Shown in pieces: positions 18,274 to 26,962 of a stretch of DNA of 64,000 nucleotides. The stretch spans positions 1,054,001-1,118,000 of the forward strand of contig NZ_WRXM01000001.1 in assembly GCF_010119205.1 (NCBI RefSeq), written 5' to 3'. The notes below the pieces were generated by a model. The model was not told the origin of the DNA. It saw only the letters and a list, made by a program, of their open reading frames with translations, and ran no database searches. Each line of letters starts with the position of its first letter. Position 1 is the first letter of the stretch. The position numbers were made by a program, and so were the translations under genes. The DNA comes from Haloarcula limicola (GTDB taxonomy: Archaea > Halobacteriota > Halobacteria > Halobacteriales > Haloarculaceae).

Positions 18274-19359
18274 ATGGCAACACGCGAGGGGACCTGGGCG
18301 TACCGGGACGACCACGACGAGTTCGCCCGCACCTTCTATCGGCGCTTCGGGGACGGAGTCGTCTCCAGCATCGGCGTCGGCACGTATCTGGGCGACCCGA
18401 CCGACGAGCGAGACGACGCCTATCACGACGCCATCGTGACCGCGCTGGAGTCAGGGGTCAACGTCGTCGACACCGCGATCAACTACCGCCACCAGCGCTC
18501 CGAACGCGTCGTCGGTCGAGCGCTCTCCGACGCCGACGTGGACCGGGAGAGCGTCGTCGTCGCCACCAAGGGCGGGTTCGTCCCGTTCGACGGCGAGCGG
18601 CCCGACGACCCCGGCGCGTTCGTCGGGTCGGAGTATCTCGACACTGGAATCGTCGAGCGCGAGGACCTCGTCAGCGGACAGCACTGCATCGCGCCGGACT
18701 TCATCGACGACCAACTGGACCGCTCGCTGGACAACCTCGGCGTGGATACCGTCGACCTCTACTACGTCCACAACCCCGAGACGCAACTGGCCGAGAACAG
18801 CCGCGAGGACGTGTACGATCAGTTAGAAGCGGCGTTCGAACGGCTGGAGGAGCGGGCGGCCGAGGGCGACTTGAACCACTACGGCGTGGCGACGTGGGAG
18901 GCCTTCCGCGTCCCGCAGTCCCACGACAGCTACCTCTCGCTGCCCGAAATCGCCGAGCGCGCCAGAGCGGCGGCGAAGACGGTCGGCAACACGGCGACGC
19001 ACTTCCGGGCGATCCAGTGCCCGTTCAACGTGTTCATGGCCGACGCCTTCAGCGTCGAGGCACACGAGGGGGCCGACGGTGCCCAATCGGCGCTGTGGTT
19101 CGCACAGGACGCCGGCCTGAACGTGTTCACGAGCGCCTCGATCATGCAGGGCCGACTCGCGAAGGAGATGCCGGAGAACGTCGAGGCGAGACTCGACGGC
19201 GAGTCCCGCGCCCAGCGTGCACTCAACTTCGCGCGGAGCGCCCCCGGCGTGACCTGCTCGCTGGTCGGGACGAGCAGCGTCGAACACGCGAGAGAGAACG
19301 TCGACGCCGGCCGGTACGAACCGCTCGGCGCGGACGCCTTCGACGCCGTCTTCGAGTGA
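18274..19359 (+). CDS. Aldo/keto reductase
   Basis: 361-residue NAD(P)H-dependent oxidoreductase of the AKR superfamily. The catalytic tetrad is visible: Asp and Tyr in VVDTAINYRHQRSERVVG, Lys in VVATKGGFV and His in YYVHNPETQ. The C-terminal cofactor site is GVTCSLVGTSSVEHARENV. It has an N-terminal extension of about 30 residues before the usual first strand (SSIGVGTYLG). The gene stands alone between a DHH gene and a converging zinc microprotein gene. The substrate is unknown. Confidence 0.9.
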   Translation: MATREGTWAYRDDHDEFARTFYRRFGDGVVSSIGVGTYLGDPTDERDDAYHDAIVTALESGVNVVDTAINYRHQRSERVVGRALSDADVDRESVVVATKGGFVPFDGERPDDPGAFVGSEYLDTGIVEREDLVSGQHCIAPDFIDDQLDRSLDNLGVDTVDLYYVHNPETQLAENSREDVYDQLEAAFERLEERAAEGDLNHYGVATWEAFRVPQSHDSYLSLPEIAERARAAAKTVGNTATHFRAIQCPFNVFMADAFSVEAHEGADGAQSALWFAQDAGLNVFTSASIMQGRLAKEMPENVEARLDGESRAQRALNFARSAPGVTCSLVGTSSVEHARENVDAGRYEPLGADAFDAVFE

Positions 19360-19384
19360 AGATCGCCGCTCGTAGAGCCAACTC

Positions 19385-19555
19385 TTAGCCCAGCTCCTTC
19401 CACTCGGAACCGCAGTCGGGACAGACGCGCACCTTGCCAACCTCCGCGGGGTCGTTGTCCGTCGCCAGCGACTCCTCGCAGGTGGTACAGGAGAGTCGCC
19501 CGTAGCTGTCTTTCTCGATGTCGCCGGCCCGCAGTCCCTTCCTGACCGAGTCCAT
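19385..19555 (-). CDS. HVO_0758-like zinc finger microprotein
   Basis: 56 residues read directly from the minus strand, beginning MDSVRKGLRAGDIEKDSYG. Two CxxC knuckles (Cys23/Cys26 in SCTTCEES and Cys45/Cys48 in RVCPDCGSEW) should bind one zinc. Size, N terminus and C terminus (WKELG) match the haloarchaeal HVO_0758-type zinc finger family as I remember it. It is convergent with the aldo/keto reductase (25 bp between stops) and divergent from the MFS gene. Such haloarchaeal zinc microproteins have been linked to regulation, but no function is shown here. Confidence 0.85.
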   Translation of the reverse strand: MDSVRKGLRAGDIEKDSYGRLSCTTCEESLATDNDPAEVGKVRVCPDCGSEWKELG

Positions 19556-19635
19556 GTCCCCCTCTGTGACACCCGCGGGTAAAAAGACCGCGACGTTTCG
19601 GAACCTTGTTCGGGGCTTAGCGACGAACCGCGTAC

Positions 19636-20808
19636 GTGTCTCGGCGAACAGTGTTCGGCTCGCTGCTCGGGTTCGTCTTCCTCATGAACCTCTCCCGGGT
19701 GGTGTTCGCGCCGCTCATCGAGCCCATCCGAGCGGCGACCGGTGCCAGCGACGCCACGCTGGGGCTGCTGGCGACGCTCGTCTGGGCCGGCAGCGCGGTC
19801 CCGCGGCTCCCGACGGGGTACCTGCTGACGCGGCTGACGCGAGCGCAGGTCATCTTCGGGTCCGGCGTCCTGCTGACCGGGGGGACGGCGTTCGTCGCGC
19901 TGAACACCGACCCGACGCTGCTGCTCGTCGGCGGGTTCGTGATGGGGGCCGCCAGCGGCGTCTACCTCATCGCGGCCAACACGCTCGTCAGCGAACTCTT
20001 CCCCGCCGCGCCGGGGCGGGCGCTCGGCGGCCACGGCGTCGCCAGCCAGATCGCCGCCGTTGCCGCCCCCACGCTGGTCTCGGCTGCGCTCGTCGTCGGC
20101 GACTGGCAGACCACCTTGCGGGCGATCGCCGTCGCCGCCGCGGTGACGACCGTCGTCTTCACGCTCGTGGCCCGACGGACCGACTTCCCCGAGGCCGGAA
20201 CCGCCGACCGCGACCTCCTCGCGGCGGTGCGCTCGCAGTGGCGCATCGTCCTCACCGCCGTCGTCACCGTCGGCCTGACCTCGATGGTGTGGAACGGCCT
20301 GTTCAACTTCTACGTCACATACCTCACGACCGTCGGTTTCACCGAGGCGACGGGCCGGACGCTGTTGCAGGTCACCTTCGGCGCGGGCGTCCCGGCCTTC
20401 TACGTCAGCGGCCGCCTCTCGGACCGCCTGCCCGCGGTCCCGTACATGCTCGTCATCCTCGGGATCTTCGCCGGCTGCGTCCTCCTCCTGCCGACGCTCG
20501 GCGGCTTCTGGCCGCTCGCGGCGCTCGGCGCGGTCATGGGGTACACCATCCACAGCATCTTCCCCGCGGTCGACACCTACCTGCTCGGGTCCCTCCCCGA
20601 CCGTCACCGAGCCAGCGCCTACGCCGCCTACGGGGCCGGGATGATGCTGCTACAGGCCCCCGGGAGCGTCGTCGTCGGCGGTCTGCGCGGCATGCAGGTC
20701 CCCTTCCCGGCTATCTTCGAGGGGCTCGGTGCCGGGCTGGTCGCGCTCCTGTTCGTCTTGCTGATGCTCCACCTCGACGGCCGACTGCCCGAGACCGCCG
20801 AAGCGTGA
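19636..20808 (+). CDS. Major facilitator superfamily transporter
   Basis: 390 residues with about 12 hydrophobic helices in two six-helix halves joined by a loop near residue 190 (VARRTDFPEAGTADRD). The family loop motif between helices 2 and 3 appears as RLPTGYLLTRLTRAQ. The translation start is GTG at 19636, as no suitable ATG exists before the first helix. The C-terminal helix is followed only by GRLPETAEA. Substrate and direction of transport cannot be told from the sequence. It is transcribed alone. Confidence 0.88.
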   Translation: MSRRTVFGSLLGFVFLMNLSRVVFAPLIEPIRAATGASDATLGLLATLVWAGSAVPRLPTGYLLTRLTRAQVIFGSGVLLTGGTAFVALNTDPTLLLVGGFVMGAASGVYLIAANTLVSELFPAAPGRALGGHGVASQIAAVAAPTLVSAALVVGDWQTTLRAIAVAAAVTTVVFTLVARRTDFPEAGTADRDLLAAVRSQWRIVLTAVVTVGLTSMVWNGLFNFYVTYLTTVGFTEATGRTLLQVTFGAGVPAFYVSGRLSDRLPAVPYMLVILGIFAGCVLLLPTLGGFWPLAALGAVMGYTIHSIFPAVDTYLLGSLPDRHRASAYAAYGAGMMLLQAPGSVVVGGLRGMQVPFPAIFEGLGAGLVALLFVLLMLHLDGRLPETAEA

Positions 20809-20912
20809 CTAGAGACCGGTGAAAAGGGGCTGAGTACGACGATAACGGCCGGAACGCCCCGCTAAGATCAGTCGATCGTGTGTTATTGCAGGAAGAACGT
20901 GGATTCAGAACA

Positions 20913-20940
20913 GCCAGAAAGCCCCCGGCCCCTTTCTGGC
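20913..20940. repeat. Perfect 9-bp hairpin, possible short mobile or REP-like element
   Basis: GCCAGAAAG and CTTTCTGGC are perfect inverted copies flanking a ten-base C-rich loop. The hairpin sits in the 211-bp gap after the MFS gene. It has no T-run behind it, so it is not an obvious terminator. It could be a terminus of a small PATE/MITE-like element; only one copy is visible in this window. Confidence 0.5.
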
Positions 20941-21019
20941 TCTTCAGAGATCAACCTGCTACTCCGGCGACCAGTCCTAGTCCGGAAACGCTGAAGCACC
21001 TCCGGACCGCCCGTCCGAT

Positions 21020-21493
21020 ATGGACCTGACAGGAGACGACTTCGCCGGCGTCGTCGACGTCTTCGGCGCGCTCACCCGAGCGGAACTCGGGGAGGCCTGC
21101 GTCGAACTCGCGTTCAAGCGCGGCGAGGACGCCGAGGCGGCGGCGTTCGACGACGGCATCGACGACGCGCTGGCGGGCTACCACCTCGTTCGCGTCGCCG
21201 ACCACGGCGCGGACGCCGACGACCCGCTCTTGGTCGTCGGACCGGCGGCGTTCCCGCGGCTACCCGAGGGCGCGGAGGACCTCCCGCACATCATGGACGT
21301 GCCCGACCGGATCATCTCGGACGAGGCGGTCGCGAGGGCCGCCGAGGAGCGCTTCCGCGAGGACGCGGTCGTCGCGGTCGAAGCCGGCGACGACGACCGC
21401 ATCGCCGACCTGCTGGACGTGAGCTACGACCTCGAAGCGTGGGGGCCGGTCGAGCTGGGCGAGGCCCGCACCCGTCTCGACGACGCCGGATAG
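21020..21493 (+). CDS. Conserved-looking haloarchaeal hypothetical protein
   Basis: 157 residues, soluble and acidic. An N-terminal helical segment (GVVDVFGALTRAELGEACVELAFKR) resembles a winged-helix first half. A strand-rich central part follows (YHLVRVADHG, PLLVVGPAAFPRLP), then a C-terminal helical part. No cysteine or catalytic motif stands out. It lies 98 bp before the CoA pyrophosphatase gene in the same direction, and the two may be cotranscribed. Family not recognised with confidence. Confidence 0.7.
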   Translation: MDLTGDDFAGVVDVFGALTRAELGEACVELAFKRGEDAEAAAFDDGIDDALAGYHLVRVADHGADADDPLLVVGPAAFPRLPEGAEDLPHIMDVPDRIISDEAVARAAEERFREDAVVAVEAGDDDRIADLLDVSYDLEAWGPVELGEARTRLDDAG

Positions 21494-21591
21494 GTGACAG
21501 ACGGCACCGCGAGGGCCGTTCGGCCAGCCGGCTGACCGCCGGAGGGCGGCGAACCCACCCGAGTTAAGGACGTCGGTCCCGTGGCTCCCGT

Positions 21592-22212
21592 ATGGACTTC
21601 GACCGGCTGGCCGCCCACGACCCCGTCGAGGTTACCGACGAGCAGCGCGAGGCGGCCGTCGTCGTCCCGGTCGTCAGCCGGTCGGACGGCGAGGGGATCC
21701 TCTTCACCAAGCGCGCCGATCACCTGCAGGACCATCCCGGTCAGATGTCGTTTCCCGGCGGCGGATGGGAACCCGAAGACGACGACCTGCTGGACACCGC
21801 GCTGCGGGAGGCCAACGAGGAGATCGGCTTAGACCCGCAGGCGGCCCACGTCGTCGGCCGCTTGGACGACATCCGGACGATAACGCACTACTCCGTCCGG
21901 CCGTTCGTCGCGCGCATCCCCGACCGGGAGTACCTCCCCGGCGACGGGGAAGTCGCGGAGATCGTCGTGCTCCCGCTCTCGGAACTGACGGACCTGGACA
22001 ACTACGAGTCCGAACACCGCGACCACCCCCACTACGGCGAGATCCGGCTCCACTTCTTCTACGTGAACGGCTACACGGTCTGGGGAGCGACGGCGCGGAT
22101 GTTCGTCCAGTTGCTCGAACTGGCGACCGACTGGGAGATGCCGCCGGAGCCCGACCGCTACGCCGGTCCCGACGACGACCTCCCGGAGAGCGTCCGCGAC
22201 GAAGTGAGCTGA
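21592..22212 (+). CDS. Nudix hydrolase, CoA pyrophosphatase type
   Basis: 206-residue Nudix protein that should hydrolyse CoA or related dinucleotides to 4'-phosphopantetheine and 3',5'-ADP. The CoA-specific motif preceding the Nudix box is present (LFTKRADHLQDHPGQMSFPGG, residues 37-57 with gaps of no concern). The Nudix box runs from Gly58 to Leu80, ending REANEEIGL, with Asp64 at the first acidic position as in other CoA pyrophosphatases. The C-terminal third includes HFFYVNGYTVWGATARM, typical of the family. It may share a transcript with the 21020 gene. Confidence 0.9.
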   Translation: MDFDRLAAHDPVEVTDEQREAAVVVPVVSRSDGEGILFTKRADHLQDHPGQMSFPGGGWEPEDDDLLDTALREANEEIGLDPQAAHVVGRLDDIRTITHYSVRPFVARIPDREYLPGDGEVAEIVVLPLSELTDLDNYESEHRDHPHYGEIRLHFFYVNGYTVWGATARMFVQLLELATDWEMPPEPDRYAGPDDDLPESVRDEVS

Positions 22213-22287
22213 GCGCGGGCCGAGAACGAGACGGGAGCGAACCGAGAACGACAGGGCTTTGCGCTCCGAGACGAAGGCACACAACCG

Positions 22288-23073
22288 ATGACAGCGCTCT
22301 CGACCGTGACGCTCGCCGACGCGGGGATCGACGCAGTCGCGCTCAAGCCCGCCGAGGTCGACCCGCGAGCGGCCGCCGACCTCGCCGTCGAGACGCTGGC
22401 CGTGGACTACGAGGGTCGGGCGCACGTCCCCGACCGAGAGACCCTCTCGGCGCTCGCCGAGGACGCGACGGTTCGCGTGACGACGCCGGTCCGGGCCGAC
22501 GGCTACGACCCGCTGGGCGACGACAGCGCGCTCGCCGCGCTGCCGGACGCCGTCGAGCGAATTCTGGTGGCCGGCCACAGCGCCTATCTCACCGACGCGG
22601 AGGCCGAGCGAGCGGTCGCGCCGCGACTCCGGGCGGCCGCGGCCGACGCCGCCGATCCGTGGGTCGGCACCGAGGGCGTCGAGCGCCTCGCGCTGGCCGT
22701 CGGCGGCACGCAGTACGAACTGCTCTCGCGCTCGACCGAACGCGACGTTCGGGCGCTCCGGGCGGCCGGGTTCGACGGCGGCGTCGCGGTGTACGCGCCG
22801 TTCGTCCTCGCCGGCGACCCCGACGTCGTCCTCGACGCCGCGGGAGCCTACGCCGCCCGCCGCCGTCCCGTCCGTCGGGCGCTGCCGGACGGCGCGCCGA
22901 CCGACAGCGCCGCGACCGGCCGAGCGCGCGAGGTGCTCGAAGCGGGGGTCCGGGACTACGCGCTGGTCGGCGCGCCCGAGGCCGTCGCCGACCGGACCGA
23001 CCGACTCCGCGAGGCCGGAGTCGACACCGTCGTCGGCTACCCGGCCCGCGGGCTGGGGCCGCTGCTCGGGTAG
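22288..23073 (+). CDS. Luciferase-like (LLM/F420-type) domain hypothetical protein
   Basis: 261 residues. The C-terminal section VLEAGVRDYALVGAPEAVAD, followed by RLREAGVDTVVGYPARG, strongly recalls the end of luciferase-like, F420-dependent reductases. These close the TIM barrel with a GTPEEVADRL-like phosphate loop. The N-terminal part is less typical and the usual substrate-loop motifs are not evident. The stop codon abuts the ATG of the FAD oxidoreductase gene (TAGATG), so the two proteins are almost certainly co-expressed. A redox partnership is inferred. Confidence 0.7.
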   Translation: MTALSTVTLADAGIDAVALKPAEVDPRAAADLAVETLAVDYEGRAHVPDRETLSALAEDATVRVTTPVRADGYDPLGDDSALAALPDAVERILVAGHSAYLTDAEAERAVAPRLRAAAADAADPWVGTEGVERLALAVGGTQYELLSRSTERDVRALRAAGFDGGVAVYAPFVLAGDPDVVLDAAGAYAARRRPVRRALPDGAPTDSAATGRAREVLEAGVRDYALVGAPEAVADRTDRLREAGVDTVVGYPARGLGPLLG

Positions 23074-24171
23074 ATGCGCGTCGCCGTCGCCGGGGGAGGC
23101 GCGGTCGGACTCGTCGCCGCCGGCGACCTCGCGGACCGAGGCGTCGATGTGACGCTCTACGAACGCGACGAACTGGGCAGCGGCGCGACCGGTCGAGCCG
23201 CGGGCATCTGCTACGACGCCTTCGCCGGGAAACTGGACGCCGCAGTCGCCGACCGCGCGCTCGCCCGGTATCGCGAGTGGGGACTGCTGGAGCCGTGTCC
23301 ATACGTCTGGGCGGCCCGCGAGCGCGGCGACGAGACGGCCATCCGGGGGCAGGTCGAAGAGATGCGGGCGCACGGCAGAGCGGTCGAGCGAATTTCCCCG
23401 GCGGAACTCGGCGATCGGTATCCGACGTTGCGAACCGAGGGCATCGAGGCGGCCGGCATCGCCACCGCCGCCGGAGTGCTCGACCCCGACGCCGTCGTTA
23501 CCCGACTGGTCGAGCGCGCGAGAGCGCGCGGCGTCACGGTCGAGATGACCGCGCCCGTCTCGTTAGCCGAACCCACCACCGTCGAGACATCGTCCGGTAA
23601 GCGGGACTTCGACGCCGTCGTCGCGGCCGCCGGGCCGGCGACGAAACCGCTGGTCGCCGACGCGGGCGTCTCGCTCGCGCTGAAAGCCTACCGGACGCAG
23701 GCGCTCGTCACCGACCCCTTCGAGGGGGCGCTGCCCTCGTTCTACGACGCGACCGCGGAGTTCTACTGGCGGCCGCACGGTGACGCCCTGCTCGTCGGCG
23801 GCGGGGCGCACGCGGCCGACCCGGCCGACTGGGATGCCGAGGCTGACCCGGCGTTCGTCGAATCCATCCTCGAAGACGTGCGAGCGGCGACGACGCTCGA
23901 TCCGACTGCCGACCGGGCGTGGGCGGGCCTGTGTACGGCGACGCCGGACCGCGACCCGCTGGTCGGCCGCGTCGCCGACGGCCTCTGGGTGGCGACCGGC
24001 TGGCAGGGCCACGGGCTGATGCGGGCACCGGCGATGGGGGAGTTCGTCGCCGAGCGAGTCTGCGGAACGTCACCCCGGATAGACGCGGCGCTCTCCGACC
24101 GCTTCGATCCGACGCGCTTCGACGGCGACGAGCAGTTCGACCCGCTCGGCGACCCGACCGCCGACTGGTGA
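23074..24171 (+). CDS. FAD-dependent oxidoreductase (DAO/glycine oxidase family)
   Basis: 365 residues. The dinucleotide-binding motif VAGGGAVGLVAAGDL is at residues 4-18 and ends at the acidic ribose-binding Glu of LYERD. The second FAD motif is VVAAAGPATKPLV, and the C-terminal FAD contact region reads TPDRDPLVGRVADGLWVATGWQGHGLMRAP. This layout is that of D-amino-acid oxidase, glycine oxidase or sarcosine oxidase relatives. The covalent-flavin cysteine of some family members is not apparent. It abuts the LLM-like gene. The substrate is unknown; an amine or amino acid is likely. Confidence 0.87.
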   Translation: MRVAVAGGGAVGLVAAGDLADRGVDVTLYERDELGSGATGRAAGICYDAFAGKLDAAVADRALARYREWGLLEPCPYVWAARERGDETAIRGQVEEMRAHGRAVERISPAELGDRYPTLRTEGIEAAGIATAAGVLDPDAVVTRLVERARARGVTVEMTAPVSLAEPTTVETSSGKRDFDAVVAAAGPATKPLVADAGVSLALKAYRTQALVTDPFEGALPSFYDATAEFYWRPHGDALLVGGGAHAADPADWDAEADPAFVESILEDVRAATTLDPTADRAWAGLCTATPDRDPLVGRVADGLWVATGWQGHGLMRAPAMGEFVAERVCGTSPRIDAALSDRFDPTRFDGDEQFDPLGDPTADW

Positions 24172-24212
24172 CGTGTGCGTCGTAAAACAGCGTAGACACA
24201 ACGGGAACCCGG

Positions 24213-24749
24213 CTACCGTTCGGTGTCGTCGGCGTCGGGGTCGCGTTCCTCGAAGTCGTCGGTCTCCGCATCGTAGTCGGAGACGTCGTACTCCTCGGTC
24301 TCCGCGTCCGGTTCGTCCGCGTCGGCGGCGTCGCCGACGGTCGATTCCACGTCGATCTCCTCGCCCGCATCGGTCCCCGCGACCTTGGGGATGCGGACCT
24401 GTAGCGTGCCGTTGTCCTTGAGCGTCGCCGACGCTTCGGCGGCGTCGACCGCGGCGTCCGCCGGCAGCGTCACGGAGCCGTCGAGCGCCAGGCCGCGGCC
24501 GGGATAGCGCATCTCGAAGCCCTCGTGGAAGTCCCGGAAGCGGTCCACGCGGACCTCGACGCGGTCCTCGACGTAGCGGACCTGCAGGTCGCTGGCGGTC
24601 GCCCCGGGCGCGTCGAAGACGACGAGGTAGGCGTCGTCGGACTCCAAGAGGTCCGCCGGCAGCGGTTTCTTCTCCTGGACGCGACCCGCCGCCCGACCGA
24701 GGTTCTCGAAGATCTTGTTGCTGACCGACTCGCCGACGTCCCGGATCAT
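24213..24749 (-). CDS. Hsp20/alpha-crystallin small heat-shock protein
   Basis: 178 residues. After MIRDVGESVSNKIFENLGRA, the alpha-crystallin domain spans roughly residues 35-125, with strands in YLVVFDAPGATASDLQVRYV and GSVTLPADAAVD and the characteristic NGTLQVRIPKV near 118. The last 45 residues are almost entirely Asp, Glu, Ala and Tyr, and the usual C-terminal IxI anchor is not seen beyond IPKV. Its ATG overlaps the TGA of the upstream zinc microprotein (ATGA), so the two form an operon. It is convergent with the FAD oxidoreductase. Confidence 0.88.
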   Translation of the reverse strand: MIRDVGESVSNKIFENLGRAAGRVQEKKPLPADLLESDDAYLVVFDAPGATASDLQVRYVEDRVEVRVDRFRDFHEGFEMRYPGRGLALDGSVTLPADAAVDAAEASATLKDNGTLQVRIPKVAGTDAGEEIDVESTVGDAADADEPDAETEEYDVSDYDAETDDFEERDPDADDTER

Positions 24750-24904
24750 AGCTCGACGGCCTCCAGACAGTCGGTGCCGCCGCAGTACGGACAGGAGAAG
24801 TCGGCGACGCCGACGTCCTCGGGCATGTCGTACGTGTAGTGTAGCTCGAACATATCGAGCGTACAGTCGTCGTCGGTGCAGACGACCTCCAGGGTGGCTG
24901 GCAT
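24746..24904 (-). CDS. Small zinc-ribbon protein, operon with Hsp20
   Basis: 52 residues starting MPATLEVVCTDDDCTLDMFE and ending CLEAVEL. Cys9 and Cys14 (CTDDDC) pair with the C-terminal FSCPYCGGTDC cluster, a likely single zinc site. The ATG at 24904 is the only good start, and the stop overlaps the Hsp20 start by four bases. Translational coupling to a heat-shock chaperone suggests a role in stress or protein quality control. The family is not recognised. Confidence 0.78.
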   Translation of the reverse strand: MPATLEVVCTDDDCTLDMFELHYTYDMPEDVGVADFSCPYCGGTDCLEAVEL

Positions 24905-25023
24905 ACCCTCTCGTTGGCCCGTGAGAGACAAACCGCTTTCGGAGACGGTACTGCTCCGAGGCGGGTCGCGGCCGCGCGTAGTTCGAGCCCGGCATATTTC
25001 AGTACAGAGCCGATAGACGGTCC

Positions 25024-26925
25024 ATGACCGACGAGCACGGCGGGTTCGAGGGGGTACGTGAGAACGTCGACGGCCACCCGATGGTGAACCTCGTCTCCTA
25101 TGCGACGCCGTACTGGGTCCGTCTCCTCGTCGGGATCCTCGCGGCCTTCCTGACACGCTTCGCGCGACTCGTCCCGCCCATCGTCGTCGCCGCCGCCATC
25201 GACCGTGTCGTCCTCAACAGCGGCGAGCCGGGGCTGCTCTCGGCCGCGGGACTGCTCCCGACGACCGCCATCGCCGGCGAGGCGGCGAAACTCGCCTTCC
25301 TCCGCCGACTGGTCGTCATCGCCGCTCTCGCGTACCTGCTCCGCTCGGTGACCCGGTTCGTCTCGCGCTACCTGCTCCAGTCGAGCGCGCAGAAGATACA
25401 GCGCGACCTCCGGAACGACACCTACGACCACCTCCAGCACCTCTCGATGGACTTCTTCACGAACCACCAGACCGGCGGGATGATGTCCATCCTCAACAGC
25501 GACATCAACCGGCTGGAGTCGTTTCTCAACACCGAGTTCCGCCAGTTGATCCGCGTGGTCGCCACCGTCGGCGGCATCGCCGCCGTCCTGTACTGGCACT
25601 CGCCGACGCTGGCGCTCATCGCGCTCGCACCGGTCCCGATAATCGGGATCGCCAGCGGCTACTTCCTCTCGTGGATAGAGCCCCGTTACCGCTCGATCCG
25701 ACGAACCGTCTCGCGGCTCAACACCCGGCTGGAGAACAACCTGAGCGGCGCACCGGTCATCAAGGCCTTCGACCGCTACGAGTTCGAGAACGAGCGCGTG
25801 ACGGCCCAGAGCCAGACCTACCACGACGAGAAGGTGGCGGCGCTCCGCATCCGTCGGGCCTTCTTCGCCGGGTTGCGGCTCCTGACCGGGGTCGTCTTCG
25901 TCGCGATCCTCTACGTCGCCGGGCGGGACTTCGTCACCAGCCCCGACGGCGCGGCGGCGCTGCAGACGGGGACGTTCGCGCTCTTCTTCCTCTACCTGCG
26001 CCGCCTCTACTCGCCGATGCGCCGGGTCGGGAAGTCCGCGAACAAGTACCAGCTCGCCAAGTCCAGCGCCGAGCGCGTCTTCGGCCTGCTGGGACGGGAG
26101 CCGACGATCACCGATTCGGCGGACCCGTACGCGCCCGACGACGTGGACGGGTCGGTCTCCTTCGAGGACGTGACCTTCGGATACGAGGCGGACCGCCCGG
26201 TCCTGCGGGACGTCTCGCTGGACGTGCCCGCCGGGGCCACGGTGGGACTCGCCGGACCGACCGGCGCGGGGAAGTCCACGCTGCTGAAACTCGTCCCAAG
26301 ATTCCACGACGTCGACTCGGGCGCGGTTCGCGTGGACGGCGTCGACGTCCGCGAGTACGGATTACAGGCGCTCCGAGAGGAGGTCGCCGTCGTCGAGCAA
26401 CAGCCCTACCTCTTCTCGGGGACCGTCGCCGAGAACGTGGCCTACGGCGACCGGGATGTGCTCGACGGGGAACGCGAGGGGAGCGAGGCGGCCCGCGAAC
26501 GGGTCCTCGAGGCCGCCCGCGCCGCACAGGCCGACGAGTTCATCGCGGCGCTGCCCGAGGGCTACGACACGCAGATCGGCGAACGCGGCGTCAAGCTCTC
26601 GGGCGGGCAGCGCCAGCGCGTCGCCATCGCCCGAGCGTTGCTGAACGACCCCGAGGTGATCATCTTCGACGAGGCGACCAGCGACGTGGACACGGAGACC
26701 GAAGAGCGCATCCAGGCGAGCATCGAGCGCCTGGTCGAGGACCGAACGGCCTTCGTCATCGCCCATCGCCTGTCGACGATCCAAGACGCCGACCGCATCG
26801 TCGTCATGGACGACGGCGAGGTCGTCGAGCGCGGGAGCCACGACGACCTGCTCGCATCGGAGGGCGACTACGCCGACCTCTGGCGGGCCCAGGCCGACGA
26901 GGGGCCGCTCGAAGCGGACGACTAG
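25024..26925 (+). CDS. ABC transporter, fused membrane and ATP-binding domains (MsbA/MDR-like)
   Basis: 633-residue half-transporter expected to work as a homodimeric exporter. The membrane domain spans about residues 30-345 with six helices and a typical intracellular loop (RDLRNDTYDHLQHLSMDFF). The nucleotide-binding domain carries Walker A GPTGAGKST, Q-loop VVEQQPYLFSG, signature KLSGGQRQRVAIARAL, Walker B VIIFDEATSDVD and switch His in IAHRLST. All catalytic residues are intact. Transcribed alone after a 119-bp gap that also contains the start of the zinc-ribbon/Hsp20 operon. The substrate is unknown (lipid, drug or peptide). Confidence 0.93.
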   Translation: MTDEHGGFEGVRENVDGHPMVNLVSYATPYWVRLLVGILAAFLTRFARLVPPIVVAAAIDRVVLNSGEPGLLSAAGLLPTTAIAGEAAKLAFLRRLVVIAALAYLLRSVTRFVSRYLLQSSAQKIQRDLRNDTYDHLQHLSMDFFTNHQTGGMMSILNSDINRLESFLNTEFRQLIRVVATVGGIAAVLYWHSPTLALIALAPVPIIGIASGYFLSWIEPRYRSIRRTVSRLNTRLENNLSGAPVIKAFDRYEFENERVTAQSQTYHDEKVAALRIRRAFFAGLRLLTGVVFVAILYVAGRDFVTSPDGAAALQTGTFALFFLYLRRLYSPMRRVGKSANKYQLAKSSAERVFGLLGREPTITDSADPYAPDDVDGSVSFEDVTFGYEADRPVLRDVSLDVPAGATVGLAGPTGAGKSTLLKLVPRFHDVDSGAVRVDGVDVREYGLQALREEVAVVEQQPYLFSGTVAENVAYGDRDVLDGEREGSEAARERVLEAARAAQADEFIAALPEGYDTQIGERGVKLSGGQRQRVAIARALLNDPEVIIFDEATSDVDTETEERIQASIERLVEDRTAFVIAHRLSTIQDADRIVVMDDGEVVERGSHDDLLASEGDYADLWRAQADEGPLEADD

Positions 26926-26962
26926 GGAGTGCTGTTCCCTGCCGGCCCGCGAACTGGCTCGC

